Notes: generated by a model not told the origin, from the sequence alone. DNA of 64,000 nt from Bacteroides sedimenti (GCF_040365225.1 NZ_AP028055.1:3100001-3164000), one strand, 5' to 3'; numbered from the stretch's first letter, positions 18,001 to 26,803 are shown. Program-made: numbers and translations.

Positions 18001-19119
18001 ATGACGAACACAAAATATGACTACCTAATAGTTGGTACAGGCCTTTTCGCGGCTGTTTTTGCTTACCACGCAAATAGACAAGGAAAGAGATGCCTGATGA
18101 TAGAAAAACGCTCTCATATGGGAGGAAATATCTACTGCGAGAATATCGATTCAATTAATGTTCATAAATATGGCGCCCATATATTCCATACCAGCAATAA
18201 GGAAGTCTGGCAGTTTGTCAATTCATTTGTGGAATTTAATAGATTTACCAACTCTCCTTTAGCAAACTATAAGGGGATATTATACAATCTTCCTTTTAAC
18301 ATGAATACCTTCAATAAGCTTTGGGGAGTGAATACTCCGCAACAGGCAAAAGAGAAGTTGGAAGAGCAAAGAGGAAGGTTCGCTCACATTATTGAACCTC
18401 AGAACTTGGAAGAACAGGCCTTAAAGTTATGTGGCGAAGATGTTTACTATACTTTTATCAAAGAATATACCGAGAAGCAATGGGGACGTTCGGCTACTGA
18501 ACTTCCTGCATTTATTATACAGCGCATCCCTTTTCGTTTTACTTATGATAACAACTATTTCAACGATGATTATCAGGGAATTCCGAAAGGGGGATATAAT
18601 AAACTGATAGAAGGCTTGATTGATGGAATCGAAATAAGACTCAATACCAATTACTTTGAGAACAAAGCCGAACTTGACAACTTGGCTGATAAGATACTAT
18701 TTACAGGACGTATTGATGAATTCTTTGATTATGAATTTGGAGCGCTGGAGTATCGTGGGCTCTTCTTTGAACATGAACGCCTGGATATCGAAGATTTTCA
18801 GGGAAATGCAGTAGTGAATTATAATGAGCGAAACGTTCCGTACACCAGAATCATAGAGCATAAACATTTTGAGTTCGGTAGGCAACCTTTTACTGTTATT
18901 ACCCGTGAATATCCCGGTGAATTTGCCAATGATAATGAGCCTTATTATCCGGTAAATGACCAAAAGAATACCCAAATTTATCTGAAGTACAAAGAAAAAG
19001 CAGAATCGAACGGCAAGCTTCTCTTAGGCGGAAGGTTGGCTCAATATGCCTACTTTGATATGGACGATACTGTTGAGGCTTCTCTAAGTCTGGCGAAAAA
19101 GGAGTTCGGAATTTTTTGA
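18001..19119 (+). CDS. glf: UDP-galactopyranose mutase
   Basis: A 372-residue flavoprotein. I use ATG 18001 rather than the in-frame TTG six bases upstream. The Rossmann motif VGTGLFAAVFAYHA, IEKRSHMGGNIY, VHKYGAHIFHTSN and YTEKQWG are diagnostic of Glf. The enzyme converts UDP-galactopyranose to UDP-galactofuranose. The WbbI-like transferase at 22211 is a natural user of that product, so the core or attached glycan is predicted to hold galactofuranose. Confidence 0.92.
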   Translation: MTNTKYDYLIVGTGLFAAVFAYHANRQGKRCLMIEKRSHMGGNIYCENIDSINVHKYGAHIFHTSNKEVWQFVNSFVEFNRFTNSPLANYKGILYNLPFNMNTFNKLWGVNTPQQAKEKLEEQRGRFAHIIEPQNLEEQALKLCGEDVYYTFIKEYTEKQWGRSATELPAFIIQRIPFRFTYDNNYFNDDYQGIPKGGYNKLIEGLIDGIEIRLNTNYFENKAELDNLADKILFTGRIDEFFDYEFGALEYRGLFFEHERLDIEDFQGNAVVNYNERNVPYTRIIEHKHFEFGRQPFTVITREYPGEFANDNEPYYPVNDQKNTQIYLKYKEKAESNGKLLLGGRLAQYAYFDMDDTVEASLSLAKKEFGIF

Positions 19120-19140
19120 TGAAGAAAAAGGTTGAAGGGT

Positions 19141-19998
19141 ATGTCAAATGATAAATTGAAGATTCTGGTTTGTGTGCATAAAAAAGATTTTTTTTTAAAT
19201 GATGACGTCTATATGCCCATTCATGTAGGAAAAGCAATAAGCGATTTAGATCTGGGCATAAGTGGCGATAATACAGGAGAAAATATCAGTGTAAAGAATA
19301 AAAGTTATTGCGAATTAACCGGATTGTACTGGGTATGGAAGAATCTGATGAGCAGCGATGTTAGCTACATTGGGCTTTGTCATTATAGAAGATATTTTAA
19401 GTTTGTAACAGGTCCTTTTAATATCAGACGCTTTTTACCTGTCACTGCCAAGGGATTTGAAAGAGCAGACCTGTTGACATCAAATGTAGAGAGTATACTT
19501 GGACAGTATGATATAATAGTAGCCAAACCTTTAATCTTCCGATATAGTCTGGCTTTCGATTATAATAAAAGACACGTTGGAAAGGATTTAAAGGCTCTTG
19601 AGAGTGTAATTAAGGAGTTAAGCCCGGAGTATATGCCTGCATTTCATGAAGTCATTAATAATGGCAATAGGCTTTCTCCATGCAACATGTTTGTTGCAAA
19701 CAAAGATATACTTAATGATTATTGTACCTGGCTTTTCACTATATTACAAGAGCTGGAAACACGAATAGATTTATCCGGGTATGACCCGGTTCAGGCTCGA
19801 ATCTGGGGATACATGGGAGAGCGCTTGCTGAATGTATATGTCAGGAAGAACAACTTAAGGGTAAAATATTGCCCGATTATTGGAATAGATGATAACGCAA
19901 AAAAGAAAAACATACTAAGATATTGCTGGCCTGTATTAAGGAACCTGGTAGGATTCTCAATCAGTAAAATGCAGAATAAGCATATTGTAAAGCTCTAA
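19141..19998 (+). CDS. DUF4422 glycosyltransferase-like protein
   Basis: A 285-residue soluble protein starting at ATG 19141 (an in-frame TTG nine bases earlier is less likely). It opens with KILVCVHKKDFFL and has a conserved ELTGLYWVWKNL followed by YIGLCHYRRYF, the DUF4422 signature. DUF4422 proteins occur in capsule and LPS clusters and are thought to be glycosyltransferases, though I know of no defined donor. It ends in front of a near-perfect bidirectional stem-loop. The region is AT-richer than the genes before it, which suggests recruitment of strain-specific genes. Confidence 0.72.
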   Translation: MSNDKLKILVCVHKKDFFLNDDVYMPIHVGKAISDLDLGISGDNTGENISVKNKSYCELTGLYWVWKNLMSSDVSYIGLCHYRRYFKFVTGPFNIRRFLPVTAKGFERADLLTSNVESILGQYDIIVAKPLIFRYSLAFDYNKRHVGKDLKALESVIKELSPEYMPAFHEVINNGNRLSPCNMFVANKDILNDYCTWLFTILQELETRIDLSGYDPVQARIWGYMGERLLNVYVRKNNLRVKYCPIIGIDDNAKKKNILRYCWPVLRNLVGFSISKMQNKHIVKL

Positions 19999-20000
19999 TA

Positions 20001-20037
20001 TAAGAAATGCCAGACTAAAGCAGTCTGACATTTCTTA
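20001..20037. terminator. Bidirectional terminator between convergent genes
   Basis: Two 16-base arms (20001-20016 and 20022-20037) pair with a single mismatch around a five-base loop. The outer ends of the stem are A/T-rich on both strands, so it can stop transcription from the DUF4422 gene and from the opposing DUF5672 gene. Confidence 0.8.
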
Positions 20038-20063
20038 GTATTACGCAAATCAAATTTGTGGTA

Positions 20064-20855
20064 TTATCGACTCTTATTGATAATTGGCTCCCAAAAAGGA
20101 TTCATTTTCTTCTTAGTCCATGAATGGCATCCGTAAGGAAGCCTGTTTCCATTCATTTTATAGCATAATGCAGGGTATTTATCAAAAGAGAATTCAAGAG
20201 CTTCCTTATAATCGGGGGTGGAGAATGTCGGAAGAATCTTTTTTGCTTCAAGAGCCCAATAAACATCCTCGTTAAAACAATGAGCCTTGTTTTTCATCGA
20301 AATATAGTACTCAATAGTCTCTCTGTCAGATAATGAAATGTGATAAAACGACTCTGTTTTACGAAGAGAAAGGCCGCCGTTCCCAACCTTGAAATATATT
20401 TTCTGTCTGTTTGGAAGCGATCGTAGATCTCTATAAATCCCTTTTAATTTGCAGAACAGGTTGATTGGAAACCTTTGATAAACCGGTCTGAGAATCCATG
20501 GAGCGCCAACATAGTCATAGTCTTTATTGCACCACTCCTCTAATGAGTCACTGAAGAGAAACACATCCAACTGATGAATCAATATATATTTGTAGTCTAA
20601 AAACCGTTTATAAAAGTCGGGCGATAGCATTAGCCTATTGTAGCCTTCGATTCCATCAAAAAATGAAGGGGCAAATTCTTGCTCTTCAATTCCGGGAAAT
20701 TCATTATGAATAGCTGATAAATCAAGTCCTTCAGGCTTAATGATTGTGATGTCGTACTTCTTGTTGATTTTATAACATTGCCTTAAAGAGGTTAAATCAT
20801 TACTTGACAAGTTGTTTTGATATATTGGGATAAGTACATTAACCAGTTTTTTCAT
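20064..20855 (-). CDS. DUF5672 family putative glycosyltransferase
   Basis: A 263-residue soluble protein. Visible blocks are YKYILIHQLDVFLF, DYDYVGAPWI and VGNGGLSLRKT, which match DUF5672. The LDVF and GNGGLSLR blocks resemble the metal and acceptor regions of nucleotide-sugar transferases, so a glycosyltransferase role is likely but not proven. It is the only gene of this cluster on the minus strand. A TACCTTTG box on the minus strand (20888-20881) could be its own -7 element, starting transcription close to the ATG. Confidence 0.7.
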   Translation of the reverse strand: MKKLVNVLIPIYQNNLSSNDLTSLRQCYKINKKYDITIIKPEGLDLSAIHNEFPGIEEQEFAPSFFDGIEGYNRLMLSPDFYKRFLDYKYILIHQLDVFLFSDSLEEWCNKDYDYVGAPWILRPVYQRFPINLFCKLKGIYRDLRSLPNRQKIYFKVGNGGLSLRKTESFYHISLSDRETIEYYISMKNKAHCFNEDVYWALEAKKILPTFSTPDYKEALEFSFDKYPALCYKMNGNRLPYGCHSWTKKKMNPFWEPIINKSR

Positions 20856-21021
20856 TTAAAAATAACATCTTAGTTTGGTGCAAAGGTAATAATAATGTTT
20901 TGACTAAGATTATAATATATAATATTAACGATAACCATTTGTATTTAATTATATGTTATCTTTGTCGCCAAAGAAAAAACAGTATAAAATGTTGCGCATT
21001 GCTTAATGCCATGAGAACAAA

Positions 21022-22071
21022 ATGAAAATAAATAAGATATTAGTTATTCGTTTTAGAAGAGTTGGAGATTCAGTTCTCTCTGTAGCCATTTGCAAGAGTC
21101 TGAGGAAGTCTTTTCCTGATGCTCAGATAGATTATGTGGTGAATAAAGGCATTGCTTCATTGTATGAGAATCATCCCGATATTGACAATGTGATAACATT
21201 CAATCATGAAGAGAATTACAACATTATAAAATATATAAACAAAGTAAGGAAACTGGTCACAGCTCAAAAGTATGATGTGATTATTGATACCAGGAGTACT
21301 GTTAAAACGCTCTTTTTCTCTTTATTTTCATTATCTACCCCTTATAGAATCGGTTCCAAGAAAAAATACAATTTCTTTCTTCATAATTACCGCATTGATA
21401 ATCATAGAGACAAAAGCATCGATATGGTGCAGCATAACTTAATGTTGCTAAGACCTTTGGAAAAAGAAGCTGAAATCCATTATTGTTCTGACTTTAATTT
21501 ATATGTTTCCCAACAAGAGAAGGCGGACTATAAGCTGTATATGCAGAAACAGGGGATTGATTTTTCCAGACCTGTGGTGCTGGCAATGGTTACGGCAAGG
21601 TTAGCTCATAAAGTGTGGGATAAGGACCGCATGAAAGAGGTGCTTCGCAAGATGATAGATAAATATGACACCCAGGTTATTTTTAATTTTGCAGATAATG
21701 AAGAAGAGTTTGCCGTAAATATTCATCGTGAAATGGGTCTTGATAAGAATATATTTACAAATATTAAAGCCGATTCTTTGAGAAACTTGTGTGCTTTGCT
21801 CGTAAACTGCAACTTCTTCTTTGGCAATGAGGGCGGTCCAAGACATATTTCACAAGCATTGGATATCCCTTCTTATGCCATTTATCCTCCCAATATCCTG
21901 AAATCTATCTGGCTTCCCAATGAAGGGGAACGGTATGCCGGTATTAGCCCTGATGACAACCATTCACATGATGAACAATCTGGTATGAGCTATCTAGAGT
22001 GTTTTAACTTAATATCTGTAGATGAGGTATGGGAAGGCTTGGATAACATGCTTGCAAAATACCTGAAATAA
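21022..22071 (+). CDS. Glycosyltransferase family 9 (second copy)
   Basis: A 349-residue GT9 protein: ILVIRFRRVGDSVLSVAI at the start, IDTRSTVKTLFFSL, and FFFGNEGGPRHISQALD in the C-terminal half, as in heptosyltransferases. It is a distant relative of the product of 13534-14571, not a recent duplicate. A TATCTTTG box at 20957-20964 lies upstream, divergent from the DUF5672 gene, so this part of the cluster has its own promoter. It probably adds a heptose or another sugar to the core. Confidence 0.82.
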   Translation: MKINKILVIRFRRVGDSVLSVAICKSLRKSFPDAQIDYVVNKGIASLYENHPDIDNVITFNHEENYNIIKYINKVRKLVTAQKYDVIIDTRSTVKTLFFSLFSLSTPYRIGSKKKYNFFLHNYRIDNHRDKSIDMVQHNLMLLRPLEKEAEIHYCSDFNLYVSQQEKADYKLYMQKQGIDFSRPVVLAMVTARLAHKVWDKDRMKEVLRKMIDKYDTQVIFNFADNEEEFAVNIHREMGLDKNIFTNIKADSLRNLCALLVNCNFFFGNEGGPRHISQALDIPSYAIYPPNILKSIWLPNEGERYAGISPDDNHSHDEQSGMSYLECFNLISVDEVWEGLDNMLAKYLK

Positions 22072-22210
22072 ATTTTTCTATCATAATCGGCCGCAATAAA
22101 GATAGGTGTAATTCATTATTGATTCTTTTGTTTTATGAATATTCAAAGATAAATTATATCTTTGGATTTGATAAAATGTGAATGTTGACTTATTTCTTTT
22201 ATTAATAGAC

Positions 22211-23260
22211 ATGAAGAAATACTATCTTTCAAAGAATTATGTGAATCTGTCAAATGCTGGGAATAAAGCCAAAACCGATATTGAATTCATCTTGCTGAAT
22301 CGCGGTTTTACTAATATTGGGTTGAGACAAACCTGCATTAAAAATGAATTATCAGGATTTATATTAACCTTGATGGGGGTCCTGAAAGCCTGTATCTCTA
22401 TATCTGAAGGCAGCTGGCTGGTATTGCAGTACCCGCTGAAGAAATATTTTTTGTTTATCTGCAAGTTTGCACGTTTGCGGGGAGGAAAGGTTATTACGAT
22501 TATTCATGATCTTGGCAGTTTTCGTAAAGGTAGACTAACCGTATCTCAGGAGATAAAACGCCTGAATAATGCTAATTGCCTGATTGTTCATAATAAAAAG
22601 ATGGAAAGCTGGCTGAAAGAGCATGGCAGTACCTCTACAATCAGCTGTTTGGAGATATTTGATTACCTTTCTGAGAAATCTCCCAAGAAGATAATCGATG
22701 CTGATCCTTCTTTTAATATTATATATGCAGGTGCATTAAGTTATAAGAAGAATGCTTTCTTGTATAAGCTGGAAGAATATGTAAGGAACTTTAAATTTAC
22801 TTTGTACGGTTCAGGGTTTGATAAAGAACTGCTGCGTGGAAATATAAACTATAACTACAAAGGATTTGTTCCTTCCGATGAGCTGATAGCTACAGCCGAT
22901 GGGCATTTTGGCCTTGTATGGGATGGTGATTCAATCTCTTGTTGCAGCGGTATTTTCGGTGAATATCTTAAATACAACAACCCACACAAAACGTCTTTGT
23001 ACATCCGCTGTCACCTTCCGATTATCATTTGGTCGGAAGCGGCATTGGCCGATTTTGTCAAGGATAATAATATTGGTATTTGCATTGATTCGTTGGAGCA
23101 GATTAATGATATATTATCCGGTCTTAGCAAAGAAGAATACGATGCAATGCGCAGTAATGTGGTAGAAATAAGCAGGAAGCTGTCGCAAGGATATTATGTG
23201 TCAAAGGCGCTTGGCGAGGTATTCTGTAAAGTCGGTGAAGGCGAACTTATTAAAGTGTAG
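22211..23260 (+). CDS. WbbI-like galactofuranosyltransferase
   Basis: A 349-residue protein. I place the start at ATG 22211; the open frame reaches a GTG at 22178, but a TATCTTTG -7 box at 22157-22164 leaves 22211 better placed. From memory of E. coli WbbI, the beta-1,6-galactofuranosyltransferase, the C-terminal half matches closely: GLVWDGDSISCCSGIFGEY, then NNPHKTSLY and EAALADFVKDNNIG. IIHDLGSFRKG in the first half also fits. Together with glf at 18001 this predicts transfer of galactofuranose from UDP-Galf to the LPS glycan. The linkage and acceptor cannot be read. Confidence 0.82.
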   Translation: MKKYYLSKNYVNLSNAGNKAKTDIEFILLNRGFTNIGLRQTCIKNELSGFILTLMGVLKACISISEGSWLVLQYPLKKYFLFICKFARLRGGKVITIIHDLGSFRKGRLTVSQEIKRLNNANCLIVHNKKMESWLKEHGSTSTISCLEIFDYLSEKSPKKIIDADPSFNIIYAGALSYKKNAFLYKLEEYVRNFKFTLYGSGFDKELLRGNINYNYKGFVPSDELIATADGHFGLVWDGDSISCCSGIFGEYLKYNNPHKTSLYIRCHLPIIIWSEAALADFVKDNNIGICIDSLEQINDILSGLSKEEYDAMRSNVVEISRKLSQGYYVSKALGEVFCKVGEGELIKV

Positions 23261-23399
23261 TCGAATGTTAAGTTGGTCAGTACTGAGGTTTTATCACTAA
23301 GAACAATTTCTCTGAAGTGTAGGCTAGCACTCTGAAGAAAAACCCTAGGAGCTGTTTGTATAAAAAATGCAGGGTATTCTGTGATAGAAAGTCTTAGCT

Positions 23400-24014
23400 T
23401 TATTTTCTTCCGAAATCGGCCGGAATCTCTCCCCAATCCTTAGTCTCCCATTTAATAATCCGGGTGGAGTATTGGTTATTCTTCAACCAGTTTTCGGCTC
23501 GCTCAATAATCTGAAACAGTTCCTCTGTCTCCGGAGTACGCGGTAGTTTGGTTTTGCATTTCTTTTGTTTCACCCAACTGATGGCGTTTACGCTGTCGCT
23601 GTAAATAGGCATGGCAAGGTTTTGTTTTTTCAGCATGGCCAGTCCGTGAACAATAGCCAGGAATTCGCCGATATTGTTTGTTCCCTTCATTGGCCCAAAG
23701 CGGAAAATCTCCTGTCCGGATTCTATATATACTCCTCTGTACTCCATGGCTCCGGGGTTTCCGCTGCAGGCAGCGTCAACAGCCAGACTCTGTTTGATGA
23801 TATTGGCCGGCAATGTTCTCGGCGCTGCTTTGGCTTGTTTGCCAATGTATGCGTAAGGCGAAGAGGAGTAGGCCTGTTCCGCTTCCTCTTTCGATTCGAA
23901 CGACTTGTACTTGGCCCCTTCATACCCCTTAATCTGAATCTGACAATCATTCCAGGATGTATAGATCCCGGGGGTAACCCCGTCCCAAACCACATAATAT
24001 TTCTGTTTCGCCAT
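23400..24014 (-). CDS. rnhA: Ribonuclease HI with viroplasmin-type N-terminal domain
   Basis: A 204-residue protein. Residues about 4-46 (YYVVWDGVTPGIYTSWNDC onwards) form the small RNA/DNA-hybrid-binding domain shared with caulimovirus viroplasmin and eukaryotic RNase H1. The catalytic domain follows: VDAACSGNPG holds the first Asp, NIGEFLAIVHGL the Glu, and IYSDSVNAISWV the next Asp. It degrades RNA in RNA-DNA hybrids. A minus-strand TATCTTTG box at 24068-24061 is the likely -7 element. Another RNase H, type II, is at 55234. Confidence 0.9.
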   Translation of the reverse strand: MAKQKYYVVWDGVTPGIYTSWNDCQIQIKGYEGAKYKSFESKEEAEQAYSSSPYAYIGKQAKAAPRTLPANIIKQSLAVDAACSGNPGAMEYRGVYIESGQEIFRFGPMKGTNNIGEFLAIVHGLAMLKKQNLAMPIYSDSVNAISWVKQKKCKTKLPRTPETEELFQIIERAENWLKNNQYSTRIIKWETKDWGEIPADFGRK

Positions 24015-24136
24015 CGCTCTTCTATTCGGAATTGTTGTTTACTTTTGGTACAAGTCGTGACAAAGATAATAATTTTTTCTTCTTTCAACCTGATGATGTC
24101 AGGAAGTTGTCTTTCATCAAATCCCCATAGAGTTGT

Positions 24137-24170
24137 TTTTTAAAAGTCACACAAGTCGCGCAAGTCACGC
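24137..24170 (+). repeat. Left arm of 34-base inverted repeat (three 9-base units)
   Basis: A TTTTTAAA flank runs into three tandem 9-base units AAGTCACAC, AAGTCGCGC, AAGTCACGC (24144-24170). The reverse complement recurs at 26524-26557 with 32 of 34 bases identical. Between this arm and the acyltransferase stop (24330) the gap holds three more units in the opposite orientation, at 24211, 24223 and 24234 (GCGTGACTT, GCGTGACT, GCGTGACTT). The rest of 24015-24329 is featureless apart from the RNase HI promoter. Confidence 0.9.
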
Positions 24171-24329
24171 GTATGGTTTGTAACTTGCTAATAACTAGTG
24201 TAGTATAGGTGCGTGACTTTCTGCGTGACTAGTGCGTGACTTCTGTTATCTCATGCGTTCTTATTCAGAAAGCGAGACTATTTCCTCTGTTTTAGGCAGA
24301 ATAAAGATCCCTTTGTTCTTAAACAGCCG

Positions 24330-25502
24330 TTATTTTTTCTTATTCAAGAAACGATTTGCCAAATACTTGCGTACAGGCTCATCATACAACTTCAAGCAAG
24401 CATAAGCCAACAATACATTCCATGCCATTACACCCAAAGAAATTGCCCAGGTTTCGCCAAACGTATAAAGCTTGCTTTTTATGAGCCATGCATAGAACAA
24501 GTACATGAACGGATAATGTACTACATATAGCGGAAAAGAGATGTCGCCCAAGAACTTGCATATACTTGTCGATATCTTATCGGTGGTGGTGCCCGATGCG
24601 CCCAGCCAAACCAAGATAGGGAAAACTATGATGATGCAGAACGATTCGTAAGCACCGTTCATGCTGATGGGTTTAAGAGTTCCGATAAAAGGAACCGAGA
24701 ACAAAGTCACCAATATTGCTGAGCAAATCCAGAAAGCGCCTCTCACTTTCACCGGCTTGAAGATGCGCGACAAGAACATTCCCATCGTGAACGGGAAAAG
24801 CATGCGCAACGAACCGCCCAGGAAATTCACGCTATCCAACGTCCAACCCACGCCAAGACTTCCATAAGTAGAAATGTTGAAGGTGGCAAACCACGTCAGG
24901 GCAATGCCCAACACCACAGCCAATGCCCCCAATGCCTTAGTGGACAAACGGCGGATGAACAAGGCATAAAGGATATTGCCTATATATTCGAAAAACAGCG
25001 ACCAGTAGGGCCCGTTCAGCGGAAACATTTCACCGTTGCCCCGCACTTCGTAACCTACCCCCGGAATGGCAGGGATAAAGAACATGGTGCAAAGCAAAGC
25101 GAGCATGGTGAGGGAAGTCGCAACCTGCGTACCGTTCCACTGCACGCTGCCTTGGAGGCAGAATGTGATAACACCTAAAACGGCGCCTATTACCACCATC
25201 GGATGAAGACGAATCAACCGACGTTTGAAGAATTCTTTCATGGTAAAACCTTTTTTCCAACGGTCATCGTAAGCATAGCCAATAACGAAACCGGAAAGAA
25301 TAAAGAAGAAGTCCACAGCCAGGTATCCGTGATTGAGGTTCTTGATGAGGCCACTACCCGCACCATTCACTGCTTCGGCAAAGCCAAAACCTTCATTTAC
25401 ATGGTACCATATCACTAAAAGAGCCGCCACTCCCCGCAATCCGTCCAATAGGTTATAATGCGGTTTGGTGTCTGCAAATGCTGCTGAAGAAATCTTTGAC
25501 AT
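24330..25502 (-). CDS. Acyltransferase 3 family membrane protein (OafA-like)
   Basis: A 390-residue membrane protein with about ten hydrophobic segments. It starts MSKISSAAFADTKPHYN and then LLDGLRGVAALLVIWYH, where the Arg and His are the acyltransferase-3 signature; FFILSGFVIGYAYDDRW follows. The family moves acetyl or other acyl groups onto surface glycans. It lies downstream of a Crp/Fnr gene in the same direction and inside a segment bounded by inverted repeats, so it may be a mobile or phase-specific O-antigen modification gene. Hand count of 24901-24960 gives 34 of 60 G+C, above most neighbours, but the menaquinone genes are as rich, so composition alone does not prove transfer. Confidence 0.85.
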   Translation of the reverse strand: MSKISSAAFADTKPHYNLLDGLRGVAALLVIWYHVNEGFGFAEAVNGAGSGLIKNLNHGYLAVDFFFILSGFVIGYAYDDRWKKGFTMKEFFKRRLIRLHPMVVIGAVLGVITFCLQGSVQWNGTQVATSLTMLALLCTMFFIPAIPGVGYEVRGNGEMFPLNGPYWSLFFEYIGNILYALFIRRLSTKALGALAVVLGIALTWFATFNISTYGSLGVGWTLDSVNFLGGSLRMLFPFTMGMFLSRIFKPVKVRGAFWICSAILVTLFSVPFIGTLKPISMNGAYESFCIIIVFPILVWLGASGTTTDKISTSICKFLGDISFPLYVVHYPFMYLFYAWLIKSKLYTFGETWAISLGVMAWNVLLAYACLKLYDEPVRKYLANRFLNKKK

Positions 25503-25596
25503 CTGTTTTTTATTAGAGTTAATATTATCTTGTCCGCAAAATTATTGTTTGCAGAAAGAACTTCTTTTGCTTTTAAGCAAAAAAGAAAGGTAAAAG

Positions 25597-26160
25597 CTAT
25601 TTTTGAGCGCGGATACGGCTTAAGGTATAGATGGAAATACCCAAGAAGGCAGCTACATATTTCAGTTTCACCCGATTGATGAGCCCGGGATAACGTAACA
25701 AAAAGCTATCATACCGTTCCTTGGGAGTAAGCTGCAGTCTTTCTACAAAGAGGTGGCTCAATTCTTTATTCACATTCTGATGCAGAATTCTTCCCCAGTT
25801 GGCTATGTCGATATACTTCTCGTAAAGCGTATTCAGTTTGTCAATGTGGATGACATATATCCGGCAGTCGGTCAGCGTTTCAATGCTTTCTATCGAACGC
25901 TGGTTATAGTACAGCGAATCCATGCCGAAAGTAATATCTCCCTCCTTGCTGAACCAAGTGGTGGTGTCCACCCCATCGTGATGAAACACCGAGCGGGTAA
26001 CTCCCTCTTCAATGAAATAGACCAAATGGTCTGTTATCCCCGATTGCACAATACAGGTATCTTTGGGGTATATCCTCTCTTCCATCTCCGTCAGCAACGC
26101 TTGGAGTGCCTCATCGGAAACGGGGTAGGTCTGTCTGATATTGGCAATAATGTTTTTCAT
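25597..26160 (-). CDS. Crp/Fnr family transcriptional regulator
   Basis: A 187-residue regulator. ATG 26160 (MKNIIANIRQTYPVSDEAL) is preferred; the frame is open to a GTG at 26283 but the extra residues are low-complexity and overlap repeats. An N-terminal cyclic-nucleotide-type beta-roll (YFIEEGVTRSVFHHDG) is followed by a compact helix-turn-helix (LKYVAAFLGISIYTLSRIR) at the extreme C-terminus. No Cys cluster for an Fnr-type Fe-S centre is visible. It lies 94 bases upstream of the acyltransferase on the same strand and probably controls it. An array of 23-base repeats sits just upstream. Confidence 0.85.
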   Translation of the reverse strand: MKNIIANIRQTYPVSDEALQALLTEMEERIYPKDTCIVQSGITDHLVYFIEEGVTRSVFHHDGVDTTTWFSKEGDITFGMDSLYYNQRSIESIETLTDCRIYVIHIDKLNTLYEKYIDIANWGRILHQNVNKELSHLFVERLQLTPKERYDSFLLRYPGLINRVKLKYVAAFLGISIYTLSRIRAQK

Positions 26161-26268
26161 TGAAGGAGAATACGGTTTTTCTATAGATACAAAGTTATGA
26201 ATTTTGTCTGATAAAAAATATTTCAGGGCACGATTTCTCTTGTACACCCGGGTGGAGGGGGTAGGTAG

Positions 26269-26337
26269 ATCCGGATGTACCACGTCCCTCCATCCGGGTG
26301 TACGGCACCTCTTTATCCGGGTGTACGGCGGACAACA
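26269..26337 (+). repeat. Three tandem 23-base repeats upstream of the Crp gene
   Basis: Units start at 26269, 26292 and 26315. Each begins ATCCGG(G/A)TGTAC; the last two share the first 15 bases, ATCCGGGTGTACGGC. A reversed core (GTACACCCGGGTGG) lies at 26242-26255. The array is in the upstream region of the minus-strand Crp/Fnr gene and could be an operator array or a selfish repeat. Confidence 0.85.
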
Positions 26338-26438
26338 AGACGACGAATTTGAAAGCCCATATAATTGAATATAGATTCAAATATTAGATAAACGATTGAA
26401 TATCTGATGAAAAGGCTGAATTGCCTCGCTGCGGTGGT

Positions 26439-26468
26439 GCGTGACTTCTAATAAGTCACGCGCTTTTT
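26439..26468 (+). repeat. Hairpin of two 9-base units followed by T-run
   Basis: GCGTGACTT (26439-26447) and AAGTCACGC (26453-26461) form a perfect 9-base stem with a five-base loop, and GCTTTTTT follows. A further AAGTCACGC unit is at 26475-26483. It looks like a terminator on the plus strand, but no plus-strand gene precedes it, so it may be part of the repeat family instead. Confidence 0.7.
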
Positions 26469-26523
26469 TAGCCGAAGTCACGCACTTGTATCTGGCTGAT
26501 AAATAGATTAATACGCCCTTTTT

Positions 26524-26557
26524 GCGTGACTTGCGCGACATGTGCGACTTTTAAAAA
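26524..26557 (-). repeat. Right arm of 34-base inverted repeat
   Basis: Reverse-complementary to 24137-24170 with two mismatches. It reads GCGTGACTT GCGCGACAT GTGCGACTT, then TTAAAAA. The 246 bases from here to the next gene start (26804) show only a possible TATATTTG -7 box at 26767-26774. Confidence 0.9.
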
Positions 26558-26803
26558 TTATCTTTATGGGGAATGCGGACAATTCAAGGCTCTATCCTTG
26601 CGATGAACAGATACAGTGAGATGATAATTTAAAATATTTTTTTCTTTTTATGTAATAAATACCCGAAGCTTTCAATGGTTTTTATATTACTGGATAACAA
26701 TAAAGTAAATTCAGTAGTTACTAGGTTGTTCTTGCTCTTTGTGTAGCATGATATGTTATTAATTATTATATTTGTCGGATACGATTTGAAAAACGACACA
26801 ATA

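Noticed and set aside
20957..20964. Full promoter for the second GT9 gene
   Set aside because: The TATCTTTG box is good but the nearest TTTG is only 15 bases upstream, so only the -7 element is reported.
24137..24245. Clustered short repeats considered as a CRISPR array
   Set aside because: Units are nine bases, back to back or irregular, in both orientations, with no spacers of constant length and no cas genes.
25597..26283. Longer Crp/Fnr protein starting at GTG 26283
   Set aside because: The added 41 residues are not like the family and the coding would run into the repeat region; ATG 26160 gives the normal N-terminus.
24137..26557. Insertion sequence
   Set aside because: No transposase or integrase is coded between the ends; both genes are a membrane acyltransferase and a regulator. 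Kept only as a repeat-bounded segment.
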